64,000 bases of DNA, taken from the NCBI RefSeq assembly GCF_014649655.1, contig NZ_BMTL01000002.1, positions 310,001-374,000 of the forward strand. Direction: 5' to 3'. Source of the DNA: Streptomyces humidus (GTDB lineage Bacteria; Actinomycetota; Actinomycetes; Streptomycetales; Streptomycetaceae). The notes under the pieces are model-generated. The model saw only the letters and a list, made by a program, of their open reading frames with translations, was not told the DNA's origin and searched no databases. Below are positions 27,234-39,079 of the stretch, in pieces. The translations under genes were made by a program, and so were the position numbers. How positions within the stretch are numbered: position 1 is the first letter of the stretch; each line of letters starts with the position of its first letter.

Positions 27234-28085
27234 TCAGCTGCTGCTGCATCGCATCTCCCTCTCGAGGAGGGCCCGGAGGGTGCACGGGGGCCGACCGGTG
27301 AGGCGCTGGACGGTGTCGGTGATGCGGTCCTCCGCCCCTTCGGCGATCGCACGGTCCATGCCGGCCAGCATCGCGGCGAACTCCGCCGGCACCTGCGTCG
27401 TGAGGTGATCGCGCATCTGCTCGTAGGTCAGACGGTGGTGGACCACGGGCCGACCGGTGACCTCGGTGATGATCGCGGCGACGTCGTCGTAGCCGAGTGT
27501 CTCGGGTCCGGTGAGGACGAGATCGGTGTTGGGGGCCTGCTCGTCGGTCAGAGCGCGCACGGCGACGGCCGCGATGTCCTCGGCGTCGACGAATCCGACC
27601 CGGCCGCTCGCCGTCGCGGTCCGGATGATGCCCTCGTCGCGGATGCTGCGAGCGTGGGCGTGCGTGCCGGTGAAGTTCTGCATGAACCACGAGGGCCGCA
27701 GTACCGCCCACTCTTCCCAGAGATCGGGCAGGGCTTGGTGCACCGTTCCCACCGCCGGGCCGCCCTCGGGGATGGCCGAGGAGCTCAGCAGCACCGCACG
27801 GCGCACGCCGGCGGTGCGGGCCTGGTGGAGGAACGGCAGCATGGTCGCCGCGGGGTCGGGGTCGCCCAGGGGCGGTATGAGGTAGAGACAGTCGACGCCG
27901 TCGACGGCGGCCGCGTGGGTGGCGGGGTCGTACCAGTCGAAGGGGACCGACTCGGCACCAGCGACCGGGACGGCCCGGCGGCCGGCGGCTTTGACTCGGT
28001 GGCCCGCGGCCGTCAGCTGCGCGGCGGTTCGGCTTCCGGTGGTGCCCGTGGCGCCGATGACCAGAGTGGTGCCGGCGGTGGTCAT
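27234..28085 (-). CDS. NmrA-like NAD(P)-binding oxidoreductase
   Basis: 283-residue atypical short-chain dehydrogenase. The dinucleotide motif LVIGATGTTGSR sits at residues 8-19, and the body (VLLSSSAIPEGG, VLRPSWFMQNF, FVDAEDIAAVAVRAL) is typical of NmrA/AzoB-like NAD(P)H-binding proteins such as quinone reductase or redox-sensor relatives. The ATG overlaps the stop of the SnoaL-like gene (ATGA). Substrate not deducible. Its C-terminus ends in Ser-rich MRCSSS. Confidence 0.85.
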   Translation of the reverse strand: MTTAGTTLVIGATGTTGSRTAAQLTAAGHRVKAAGRRAVPVAGAESVPFDWYDPATHAAAVDGVDCLYLIPPLGDPDPAATMLPFLHQARTAGVRRAVLLSSSAIPEGGPAVGTVHQALPDLWEEWAVLRPSWFMQNFTGTHAHARSIRDEGIIRTATASGRVGFVDAEDIAAVAVRALTDEQAPNTDLVLTGPETLGYDDVAAIITEVTGRPVVHHRLTYEQMRDHLTTQVPAEFAAMLAGMDRAIAEGAEDRITDTVQRLTGRPPCTLRALLEREMRCSSS

Positions 28086-28507
28086 CGGCTGCTCCCGGCG
28101 AAGTCGGCGCCTGGCTCCTGGACGGCGAGGGGGTTCCAGTAGTCGCGATAGGACGTGAAGTGCCCGTCTCGAACGGTCACGACGGCGATGTAGGTCACGT
28201 CCAAGGGAGCACCGCTCTCCACGAGTCGGCCTACGCCGCGCATCTCGACCACGATGGTCTGTGGATCGGTGGTCTGATGGATCCGCAGGTCGGGGAAGCC
28301 GTGCAGGTCGATGTGGTCGGGGTAGTGGCGCATGTAGGCGGCGATGGCCTCCCTGCCCTCCAGCCGCCGGGGCCAGCCGCCGGGGGCGAAGGGGAACTCC
28401 ATGACGCCGCCCTCGGCCCACAGGGCGACCCACGCGGGAATGTCCTTGTCGAGCAGCAGTCGCAGGCTGTGGCGGTAGAGATCCGCCGGGGAGGTCGGTG
28501 CGGACAT
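28082..28507 (-). CDS. SnoaL-like / nuclear transport factor 2-fold protein
   Basis: 141 residues with the cone-shaped alpha+beta SnoaL fold signature (LYRHSLRLLLDKDIPAWVALWAEGGVMEFPFAPGG, and FTSYRDYWNPLA near the end). Such proteins include isomerases, cyclases and small-ligand binders. ATG 28507 has GGAGG 6 bases upstream. It is translationally coupled to the NmrA-like gene and divergent from a TetR regulator, a common layout for a small detoxification or quinone-response unit. Confidence 0.82.
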   Translation of the reverse strand: MSAPTSPADLYRHSLRLLLDKDIPAWVALWAEGGVMEFPFAPGGWPRRLEGREAIAAYMRHYPDHIDLHGFPDLRIHQTTDPQTIVVEMRGVGRLVESGAPLDVTYIAVVTVRDGHFTSYRDYWNPLAVQEPGADFAGSSR

Positions 28508-28531
28508 GGGTGTCCTCCAGTCGTAGAATCC

Positions 28532-28570
28532 GGACCCTGGGTCCGATTCAACGATATGGACCACGGGTCC
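28532..28570. promoter_or_regulatory. Paired operators between SnoaL-like and TetR genes
   Basis: Two 13-bp palindromes, GGACCC-T-GGGTCC at 28532-28544 and GGACC-ACG-GGTCC at 28558-28570, lie 26 bases apart centre to centre, between the divergent starts. This is the expected form and place for the autoregulating TetR protein. Confidence 0.7.
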
Positions 28571-28593
28571 GTTTCGCAAACGGCAGGAGGACC

Positions 28594-29190
28594 ATGCCCG
28601 AACGTCAGTCGTCTCGCAAGGACGCCGTCCGCAACCGCGAGGCCGTGCTCGCGGCCGCCGACGCCCTGTTCGCCCGCCGCGAGAGCCCCGAGGACGTCAC
28701 GATGGCCGAGGTCGCGGCAGCGGCCGGCGTCGGCAAGGGCACGCTCTTCCGGGCCTTCGGCGATCGCGCCGGGCTGCTCCGCGCGCTGTACGAGGCACGG
28801 CTCGAGCCGGTCAGACAGGCCGTCGAGACCGGTCCACCGCCCCTGGGGCCCGCGACCCCGCCACGGGATCGCGTACCCGCCCTGCTCGATGCGGTCCTGT
28901 GTTTCAAACTCGACAACCGGCGCCTCGCGCTGGCCCTGGAGGAAGGCGGGAGCCGCAGCCCGTACCGGGCGGAGCACTACGAGCGGTGGCACAGTCTGCT
29001 CCGAGCCGTACTGGAGCAGATCCCCGGCCTCAGCGACAGCGACTTCATCGCCCACGCCCTGCTCGCCGCCACACGAGCCGACCTCGTGGAGCACCTGGCC
29101 GGGGAAGAGCGCGTTCCGCGGGAGAGGATGCGTGCGCAGCTGGCGAGCTTCGTCACCAGAGCCCTGACCTCTGGCCACCGCAAGAGCTGA
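28594..29190 (+). CDS. TetR-family transcriptional regulator
   Basis: 198 residues. The N-terminal helix-turn-helix (VTMAEVAAAAGVGKGTLFRAFGDRAGLLRALYEARL, residues about 30-64) is canonical; the C-terminal all-helical ligand domain is of the SCO1712/TetR C33 kind. GGAGGACC precedes ATG 28594. It most likely represses the divergent SnoaL-like/NmrA-like pair through the two palindromes in the 86-base gap. Ligand unknown. Confidence 0.88.
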   Translation: MPERQSSRKDAVRNREAVLAAADALFARRESPEDVTMAEVAAAAGVGKGTLFRAFGDRAGLLRALYEARLEPVRQAVETGPPPLGPATPPRDRVPALLDAVLCFKLDNRRLALALEEGGSRSPYRAEHYERWHSLLRAVLEQIPGLSDSDFIAHALLAATRADLVEHLAGEERVPRERMRAQLASFVTRALTSGHRKS

Positions 29191-29240
29191 CCGCCGAAGA
29201 TTGCTTCTGGCCACCGCAGGGGCTGACCGCCGAGGAGTGA
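29170..29240. repeat. Imperfect tandem duplication over the TetR gene end
   Basis: A segment of about 29 bases (CTGGCCACCGCAAGAGCTGA...) that includes the TetR stop codon is repeated 40 bases later with three or four changes, giving a second, unused stop region. Confidence 0.7.
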
Positions 29241-29589
29241 TCGAGGATCGGGCGAGTCCTTGATCAGCGGGGCCCCTCACGAACGGCCCTTTGCCTGAGC
29301 AAGACCAAGAAGATCAAGAAAGAGTTACCGGGCCTTTGACTCCACGCACAACCGCTGAGCCGCGGTCGTCCGCTCATCCTCGACGACGTCATCCGCGAAG
29401 GCGACGCTGTGCCGCTACGACTCGGTGAGTCGCCCTCGTCCGTTCCCACGCCGGTGACAGCCCTGCCGCTGGTCTTCCCCGGCGGCTGGGAGGGTCGGTG
29501 ACGGCTTCGGAACGGACATGGCGAAGGGCCGCACCCCCGTCACCGGGGATGCGGCCCTGAAGTGCTTGCGTAACCGCTTGCTCGTCCGC
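29191..29589. other. Convergent intergenic region TetR / aconitase
   Basis: About 400 bases with the imperfect duplication at its left end and the aconitase terminator at 29525-29558. No gene seen. Confidence 0.6.
29525..29558 (-). terminator. Aconitase gene terminator
   Basis: A strong stem-loop (AGGGCCGCA with TGCGGCCCT, plus an inner CCCC/GGGG pairing) starts 31 bases after the acnA stop. Confidence 0.75.
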
Positions 29590-32499
<2,910 letters not shown>

Positions 32500-32598
32500 T
32501 GTCTCAGTGGACCCGGGGCAGTCTCGGTCTTTCCAGGGCCTCGGTGGCCGCCTCTCAGTCCTCTCGGACGAGTAGTGCGGTGTCTCAGTCTTTCCGAG
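32500..32598. repeat. Repeated TGTCTCAGT motifs, possible transposon end
   Basis: Four related copies occur in one orientation: 32500-32514 (TGTCTCAGTGGACCC), 32520-32538 (AGTCTCGGTCTTTCC), about 32551-32567 (CTCTCAGTCC) and 32581-32598 (TGTCTCAGTCTTTCC). Tn7-like elements carry such repeated transposase-binding sites at their ends, and TnsA/TnsB-like remnants follow directly. Confidence 0.45.
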
Positions 32599-32664
32599 GT
32601 GCCACTGACCCGCCTTGCCTACGGTCGCTGTACCGGGTCGGTGCTTGGCCATGGAGGCCGGGAT

Positions 32665-33099
32665 GATGGAACGGGTCTGGTGGTGGACGTCAGGCCGGAT
32701 GAGCGGACCGGTGAGCGCGACGCGGTGAAGTTCGCCGGAATCAGGGATGCGTGCGCTCCGGTCGGCCGGGGGTACGGGCGGGTCGGCTAGCTGGATCCCG
32801 TGTTCGCGGCGAATCCGCGTCGGCCGGCGAGGTTCCGGCATGCGCGGGTGACGCAGGAGGACACCGCGGCGGCCCTGCGGAAGGTGTTCGTGGGTGGAGC
32901 CGGCTTGCCGGCCGGTGCTCGGGCCTGCGGTGATCCGGTTCACGTGCTTCCGGTGGTCTACCACCTGCTGTGGTGTCGGCAGCCGGCGGTCGGCCTGGAG
33001 TCGTCGCCGTTGTCGGCGTCCGCATGGGTGACGCCGGTCCGGGTGGCGCAGGAAGGAGGCGGGGATGGCGATGCGTCCGCGGCTGCCGTCGGTGGGTGA
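32665..33099 (+). pseudogene. TnsA-like transposase endonuclease remnant
   Basis: A single frame reads LVVDVRPDERTGERDAVKFA, then an in-frame TAG at 32788, then VFAANPRRPARFRHARVTQ and GDPVHVLPVVYHLLWCRQPA. This order matches the C-terminal half of TnsA-like proteins of actinobacterial Tn7-like elements (VVDVR catalytic strand, a RHPR segment, then the LPVLFHLLW domain). The N-terminal half is missing and the stop interrupts the frame. Confidence 0.6.
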
Positions 33100-33210
33100 C
33101 CGGGTCCGGTTCGCCGGTCGGGAGCAGGAACGAACCGCTTTACGGGACGGCGGCCTTGCCCCGTTGATCGGTGAAGTCAGCGCCCGCGGCATCGTCGTCG
33201 GCTACGAACC
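33065..33210 (+). pseudogene. TnsB/Mu-type transposase N-terminal remnant
   Basis: The start MAMRPRLPSVGDRVRFAGREQ resembles the first residues of Mu/TnsB-type transposases that follow TnsA in Streptomyces. Homology fades after about 30-45 residues. The DNA to about 33410 holds another decayed frame (WVRDRPTHYRFDLHHTGWDT) that I cannot assign. Confidence 0.45.
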
Positions 33211-33514
33211 CGACGACATCGACGGCCCCCCTCACCAAGTGGGTCCGCGATCGCCCCACCCACTACAGATTCGATCTTCACCACACCGGATGGGACACGC
33301 TCTCGCTGATCCTGCACAACGAGACAACCCGCAGCGTCACCGACCGGCCGACGAAAGACTTCCGCACCTGCCCGCCGACCTTTCCCCGCTGCTGAACCGA
33401 CAGAAGATCAGGGAAAGCCACGGCAGCAGCCATGCCAGGCCTCGGTAAGGCATACAGGGAGAATCATTCGAACCGCCTGCAACGGTCGAGTGATCTTCTA
33501 AGGTGCTCCGCGTG

Positions 33515-34363
33515 ATGACCGAGATCCCCTTCCAGACTCTTCCGGTCGACCAGACGGACGTTCGCTACGCCCATGGGCCCGACTCGTCCGCACAGCCAGG
33601 CGTGCCCGCCGGAGAGACGATCGCGCTCGACTGGAACAACAGCGCAATCTACCCGGGAACCGCTCGGAGGTTCTGGATCCACGTGCCGGCACAGTACGAC
33701 CCTTCCGAGCCGGCATCGCTGATGGTGTTCCAGGACGGATGGTGGTACCTGGACCCCGACGGGGAGATCCGCGGCGCAACGGTCCTGGACAACCTGGTCC
33801 ACCGCGGAGACATCCCCGTCACCATCGGAGTCTTCGTCGACCCAGGCGTCTTCACCGACGCCGAGAACCCCAAGAACCGCAACAACGAGTACGACGCGTT
33901 CGACGATCGGTACGTCACGTTCCTCCTCGACGAGATCCTCCCCGAGGTCACTGCGCGCTACTCGATCACCGACGAGCCCGAGCAGTGGGGGATCTGCGGT
34001 GGCAGCAGCGGCGGCAACTGTGCCTTCACGGCGGCGTGGCTTCGCCCGGACAAGTTCCGCCGGGTCATCGGATTCCTGTCCAGTTTCACCCAGATGCCAG
34101 GCGGCAATCCCTACCCCGACCTCATTCCCGGCGCTCCTCGCAAGCCACTGCGCATTTTCATGCAGGCGGGACACCGCGACCTGCGGTGGAACCAGCCCGA
34201 ATCGAACTGGCTCGCCAACAACTTGCGCGTTGCAGCCGCTCTGGCAGAGGCCGGCTATGACTTCCGCCTGGTCCTGGGCGAGGGCGGGCACAGCCCCAAC
34301 CACGGAGGCGTCTTGCTCCCCGATGCCCTCCGCTGGTTGTGGCGGTCGGACAGCAACTGCTGA
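33515..34363 (+). CDS. Esterase of the Fes/IroE (enterochelin esterase-like) family
   Basis: 282-residue alpha/beta hydrolase. The text RRFWIHVPAQYDPSEPASLMVFQDG and IFVDPG-like strand, the nucleophile elbow CGGSSGGNCAF and a late GGHSPNHGG (catalytic His) match putative esterases related to enterochelin esterase/esterase D. No signal peptide. Substrate unknown; siderophore or other ester is possible. ATG 33515 is chosen, with a GTG one codon upstream as alternative. It stands alone, after the transposon remnant. Confidence 0.82.
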   Translation: MTEIPFQTLPVDQTDVRYAHGPDSSAQPGVPAGETIALDWNNSAIYPGTARRFWIHVPAQYDPSEPASLMVFQDGWWYLDPDGEIRGATVLDNLVHRGDIPVTIGVFVDPGVFTDAENPKNRNNEYDAFDDRYVTFLLDEILPEVTARYSITDEPEQWGICGGSSGGNCAFTAAWLRPDKFRRVIGFLSSFTQMPGGNPYPDLIPGAPRKPLRIFMQAGHRDLRWNQPESNWLANNLRVAAALAEAGYDFRLVLGEGGHSPNHGGVLLPDALRWLWRSDSNC

Positions 34364-34596
34364 TCCGCTCTCCAGGCGATCCGGCGGACATGGAGCCCTG
34401 CCTCAGGTGGATCGAGGCGAAGCGAGCGTCAGCGTCCCATCCATCCGAGGCATCCCTGCTCAGGGACTCGCCATGCCCCGGGTCGACCGAGACAGGACAG
34501 CAACCTGTGCAGAGACCGGTTTCTGCATCGGCGTCATGGCCCCGTCTCGCCGGGGTAAACGGGAGCGGACAGGCACTCCCGACGAAGGAGGCTCCG

Positions 34597-34797
34597 ATGC
34601 CCCTCACTTTCCGCAAGAGTTTCCGCATCCTGCCCGGCGTGCGGCTGAACATCAACCGGCGGTCCTGGTCGATCACCACGGGCGGCGGGAAACACGGCCC
34701 CCGTCACACGCACAGCAGCACCGGTCGTCGTACGACATCCGTGGATTTGCCCGGACCTTTCGGGTGGCGCCACACGCGTACCGCCAAGCGCCGTTGA
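34597..34797 (+). CDS. Small DUF4236-domain protein
   Basis: 66 residues beginning MPLTFRKSFRILPGVRLNIN, the conserved start of DUF4236 proteins (PFRFRKSFRLGPGVRLNIS), then a Gly/Ser/Arg-rich tail. GAAGGAGG lies 5 bases upstream of ATG 34597. Function unknown. Confidence 0.75.
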   Translation: MPLTFRKSFRILPGVRLNINRRSWSITTGGGKHGPRHTHSSTGRRTTSVDLPGPFGWRHTRTAKRR

Positions 34798-34861
34798 CGA
34801 ACTGTCACCCGAACGGCACCCCGGAGAGATGCCATCTCATATCTGAGATAACCTCGGCCTC

Positions 34862-36391
34862 ATGGCAGACGACTACCTCGTACGCATCGGCAAGCTCATC
34901 CGTGACGCCCGTCAACACCGGGGCTGGACACAGGCACAGCTGGCCGAAGCGCTCGGAACCAGCCAGAGCGCCGTCAACCGCATCGAGCGCGGCAACCAAA
35001 ACATCAGCCTTGAGATGATCGCTCGAATCGGTGAAGCCCTGGACAGTGAGATCGTCTCTCTGGGCTACGCGGGCCCCATGCATCTGCGGGTCGTGGGCGG
35101 TCGTCGGCTGTCGGGCGCGATCGACGTGAAGACCAGCAAGAACGCGTGTGTGGCCCTGCTGTGCGCCTCGTTGCTCAACCGGGGGCGCACGGTCCTGCGC
35201 CGGGTCGCCCGCATCGAGGAGGTCTACCGCCTGCTCGAGGTCCTGAGCTCCATCGGTGTGCGGACGCGGTGGATCAACGACGGCGTCGATCTGGAGATCG
35301 TGCCGCCGGCCGAGCTGGACATGGCGGCGATCGACGCCGAGGCAGCCGTGCGCACCCGTTCCATCATCATGTTCCTCGGCCCGCTGCTGCACCGTGTGGA
35401 CCACTTCAAGCTGCCGTACGCCGGCGGCTGCGACCTCGGTACACGGACCATCGAGCCGCACATGATCGCGCTGCGTCGGTTCGGGCTGGAGGTCGCGGCG
35501 ACGGAGGGGCAGTATCACGCCGTCGTCGACCGTGCCGTCCGCCCGGACCGGCCGATCGTGCTGACCGAGCGCGGGGACACGGTCACGGAGAACGCGCTGC
35601 TGGCGGCCGCCCGGTATGACGGCGTAACCGTCATCCGCAACGCCTCTTCGAACTACATGGTCCAGGATCTCTGTTTCTTCCTGGAGGCGCTCGGCGTGAC
35701 GGTGGAGGGCATCGGCTCGACGACGCTCACCGTGCACGGTGTGGCGAACATCGACGTCGACGTGGACTACTCCCCCTCCGAGGACCCGGTAGAGGCGATG
35801 AGCCTGCTGGCCGCCGCGGTCGTCACGGAGTCGGAGCTGACGGTGCGCCGGGTGCCGATCGAGTTCCTGGAGATCGAGCTCGCGGTCCTGGAGGAGATGG
35901 GCCTCGACCACGACAGGACGCCGGAGTACCCGGCCGACAACGGCCGCACCCGGCTGGTGGACCTCACGGTCCGGCCCTCCAAGCTGGAGGCTCCGATCGA
36001 CAAGATCCACCCGATGCCGTTCCCCGGCCTGAACATCGACAACGTCCCCTTCTTCGCCGCCATCGCGGCCGTCGCCCAGGGCAAGACCCTCATCCACGAC
36101 TGGGTCTACGACAACCGCGCCATCTATCTCACGGATCTGAACAGGCTCGGCGGGCGGCTCCAACTCCTGGACCCGCACCGGGTGTTGGTCGAGGGGCCGA
36201 CGCGCTGGCGGGCCGCCGAGATGATGTGCCCGCCGGCCCTGCGCCCTGCGGTGGTCGTACTCCTGGCGATGATGGCAGCGGAGGGCACGTCGGTGTTGCG
36301 CAACGTCTACGTGATCAACCGCGGTTACGAGGATCTGGCGGAGCGACTGAACTCGATCGGGGCACAGATCGAGATCTTCCGGGACATCTGA
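34862..36391 (+). CDS. murA: UDP-GlcNAc 1-carboxyvinyltransferase-like protein with N-terminal HTH
   Basis: 509 residues combining an XRE/Cro-type helix-turn-helix (residues about 6-66, GWTQAQLAEALGTSQSAVNRIERG) with a complete MurA/EPSP-synthase fold (about 72-505). MurA transfers enolpyruvate from PEP to UDP-GlcNAc, the first step of peptidoglycan synthesis. The PEP/UDP-GlcNAc residues Lys-Asn (KTSKNAC, 93-94) and the active-site loop cysteine (GGCDLGTR, Cys190) are present, so catalysis is plausible. S. coelicolor has the same fusion next to aconitase (SCO5998). Whether it acts as enzyme, regulator or both is unknown. Confidence 0.9.
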   Translation: MADDYLVRIGKLIRDARQHRGWTQAQLAEALGTSQSAVNRIERGNQNISLEMIARIGEALDSEIVSLGYAGPMHLRVVGGRRLSGAIDVKTSKNACVALLCASLLNRGRTVLRRVARIEEVYRLLEVLSSIGVRTRWINDGVDLEIVPPAELDMAAIDAEAAVRTRSIIMFLGPLLHRVDHFKLPYAGGCDLGTRTIEPHMIALRRFGLEVAATEGQYHAVVDRAVRPDRPIVLTERGDTVTENALLAAARYDGVTVIRNASSNYMVQDLCFFLEALGVTVEGIGSTTLTVHGVANIDVDVDYSPSEDPVEAMSLLAAAVVTESELTVRRVPIEFLEIELAVLEEMGLDHDRTPEYPADNGRTRLVDLTVRPSKLEAPIDKIHPMPFPGLNIDNVPFFAAIAAVAQGKTLIHDWVYDNRAIYLTDLNRLGGRLQLLDPHRVLVEGPTRWRAAEMMCPPALRPAVVVLLAMMAAEGTSVLRNVYVINRGYEDLAERLNSIGAQIEIFRDI

Positions 36392-36614
36392 AAGCTCCAG
36401 GAATAACGTGAAACCCCTCTTGAACCGCATGTATGCGAGCCAGGAGGGGATTCAGCTTCGTCTGTGGGACTTCTCAGGGACTCTTGGCCGCCGGGAGACT
36501 GCCGGTTTCGAGGGCTGAGGAGCGGACTGCCCGGCACGGCGCGTGATGGGGCATGGCCTGAGCGACTCATGGGCGAGGACAGGTCGGGCCGCGTTCTCGA
36601 CTCATTGCTTTGCT

Positions 36615-38342
36615 GTCACGCTCAGACACCCTCCACGGGCCCGTCCCGCTCACTCCGGACGCAAGCTCGCGCATCGTACGACCTGGGCAAGCCGCGCCAG
36701 CGTATAGGCCTGTACCGCACAGTCCTGCACGAGGGCCTGCGCGACGACCTGCCCCGCTACCTCGACCGGGACCTGCTCCTCCAGCTGTGGCCGGTGCTGC
36801 GCACCCTCGTCGGCCGCAGCGTGCGCACCGTATGGGAAGAGACCTTCCCCCAGCTCGCCTCCATGGGACGAGGACGGGCTCAAGGCGTCCCGGCTCGCGA
36901 CGGCTCAGGCCCTGACCGGCCTGTCGGCGGAACTGTCCCGCGCCCTGTCCACCGAGGCCCTCGGCCGGGCGACCGGACTCATGAACCAGCGGCTCCAGGC
37001 ACTGCGCCGCCGCTCCGGCTACCAGCGGAGCCAGAAGAACCTGATGACGCACATCAAGGGATGGGCCGTCAGCACCCACTCGGTGCGGCAGCTGGAGCTC
37101 ACCCCGAAGCTCTTCGACCTCGTCGTCATCGACGAGGCCAGCCAGTGCTCCATCGCCTCGGTGCTGCCGCTGCTCTTCCGGGCCCGCCGGGCACTGATCA
37201 TCGGCGACCCCATGCAGCTCAGGCACATCTCCGGCGTGTCACCGCAGCAGGAACGGCAGGCACGGACGCGGGCCGGACTGAGCGCCGCCCAACTGGAGCA
37301 CCACCGCCTCACCTACCACGTGCACTCCTCGTACCACGCGGCCGAGCAGCACGGCGAGGGCGCGCTGCTCCTCGACGAGCACTACCGCTGCCACCCGCGG
37401 ATCGCGGACGTCGTCAACGGCCGCTGCTACGGCGGCCGGCTGCGGGTGCTGACCGACGTGCGACGGCAGACGCCCGGACACGACCCGGTGGGAGCGGCCG
37501 ACCCTGCACCGGTGCTCGGCTGGGTCGACATACCCTCCGGGGGATCGGCGCGCGGCGGCGACGGGCGGTCCTGGCGCAACGCGGCGGAGGCGGAGGCCGT
37601 GCGGTGCGTGGTCGACGGACTGCTGGCGGGACTCGAACCGGACGCGACGGTGGGAGTGGTCACGCCGTTCCGCGCGCAGAAGGAGGCACTGGCCCGGATG
37701 TGGCGAGACGACGACCGGGTCCGGGTCGGCACCGTCCACACCTTCCAGGGCGGACAGCGCGACGTGATGGTGCTCAGCCCGGTGGCGGCGCCCAACACCC
37801 CGCCCCGGACGACGCACTGGGTCGCGAGCCAGGTCAACCTGTGGAACGTGGCGGTCACTCGGGCCAAGTCGCAGCTGATCACCGTCGGCAACCTCGCCTT
37901 CTGGCAGGGGCAGAGCGGCCTGCCGGCCCTCCTCGCCGCGCGCTCGGCACCCCTGAGAGCGGGCGACGACGGTCCTCCGGCCGAAGCGGACACGCCCGGC
38001 CCGGTGGCCGAGGCCCGCGAGGACCTCGTCGACCGCCTGCAGAGGTACCTGACCGGCCGGGGGATCACCGATCTGGAGCGGGCCGTGCTGGTGGGCGGAC
38101 ACCCGGTGGACCTGCTGTTCACCGACGCCGGCGAGAACACGGCGGTGCTCATCGACCCCGGACCGGAGCCCGGCACGGACCCCGCGCGGCACCTCCGGCT
38201 TCTCCACGCGCGAGGCGACCTGCTCACCGGCCTGCCTTCGGGGGGCCACGGCGCCAAACCCTGCCCGGTGAGCCGGACGGTGCGGGTGCCCGCCTGGCGC
38301 ATCCTGCCGGGCGAGCCCGCGCTGACAACGCTGTTCGGCTGA
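36615..38342 (+). pseudogene. Truncated, frameshifted SF1 DNA/RNA helicase (Dna2/NAM7 type)
   Basis: The downstream part (36981-38342) is an intact C-terminal helicase half: Walker B-like LVVIDEASQCS, GDPMQLRHISG, VGTVHTFQGGQRDVMVLSP and VNLWNVAVTRAKSQL, then a C-terminal domain. Upstream, one frame reads RYLDRDLLLQLWPVLRTLVG to about 36868, then the text continues in another frame as DEDGLKASRLATAQALTGLS into the ATG at 36981, showing a frameshift. The N-terminal domain with Walker A is absent, so the gene cannot encode an active helicase. A shorter protein from 36981 is possible. Confidence 0.75.
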
Positions 38343-39079
38343 GCCGCGCGCAGGACGGCCGGATTCCTCGGAGCCTGGCCGCGGCCCGCTCAACCGTCGG
38401 ACAGGCTCCGTACGACGTACGTCATGGGCTGGTGGGCGGCCATGGGCAAGGGGATTGCTCTGGGACTTTCCTGGGACTTCCGGCCGCATCAGCCAGTACG
38501 AGCCTGAAACAACCGGACGGTCATTCCTACAGGACAACGACTTGCGATATTTCTGGGACTTTGGGCCTGCGGCGGGCCGCAAGCCACGCTCCACGGACCC
38601 AGGCCGACCCGCCACGGCTACGCGAAGATCGCGTCGATGGCGGCGTCGCCTCGTGCGCCGGCGCGGGGCAGCGAGTCGGCAGCTCGCGGTCGTACGGTCC
38701 TGCGAGAGGCAAGAGGCCCTGTTCTCGAAGTGTCTGTTGTCGAAGTGTCGTGCGGGCGTGGTTGCCGGTCCAGTCCGTCCGCTCCTGGTGCGACTGTCTC
38801 GCCCAGCGACTCCGACAATTCGGGAACGCGGCCGACCGGTCCGAGCGCCGGCCCCGGTACGGCTCGGACATGAGCCCTACGGCGGCATCGGCGGCATCCG
38901 CCACCCACGAAATCCCGGCCGGCAACGAGCCAGGACTCCCGCGACGGCGGCCATCTCATGTCTGACGGGCGAGAACCACACTGGAGTTTCGGAGTGAGAA
39001 CGACCTCTCGGTCGGCTGCCCTGCCGGATGCCCACCGGGAGGATGCCCGGTGGGCCCGGGAATGCGCGTCACGCCGTGA
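38343..39079. other. Intergenic region without recognised gene
   Basis: About 740 bases after the helicase remnant. It has TGGGACTT motifs (about 38461, 38474, 38550) resembling one at 36464 before the remnant, in the same orientation. Open frames are short and Arg/Ala-rich. I see no convincing gene. Confidence 0.5.

Noticed and set aside
36464..38560. TGGGACTT motifs flanking the helicase remnant as transposon ends
   Set aside because: They are in the same orientation, short, and not accompanied by a transposase or target duplication.
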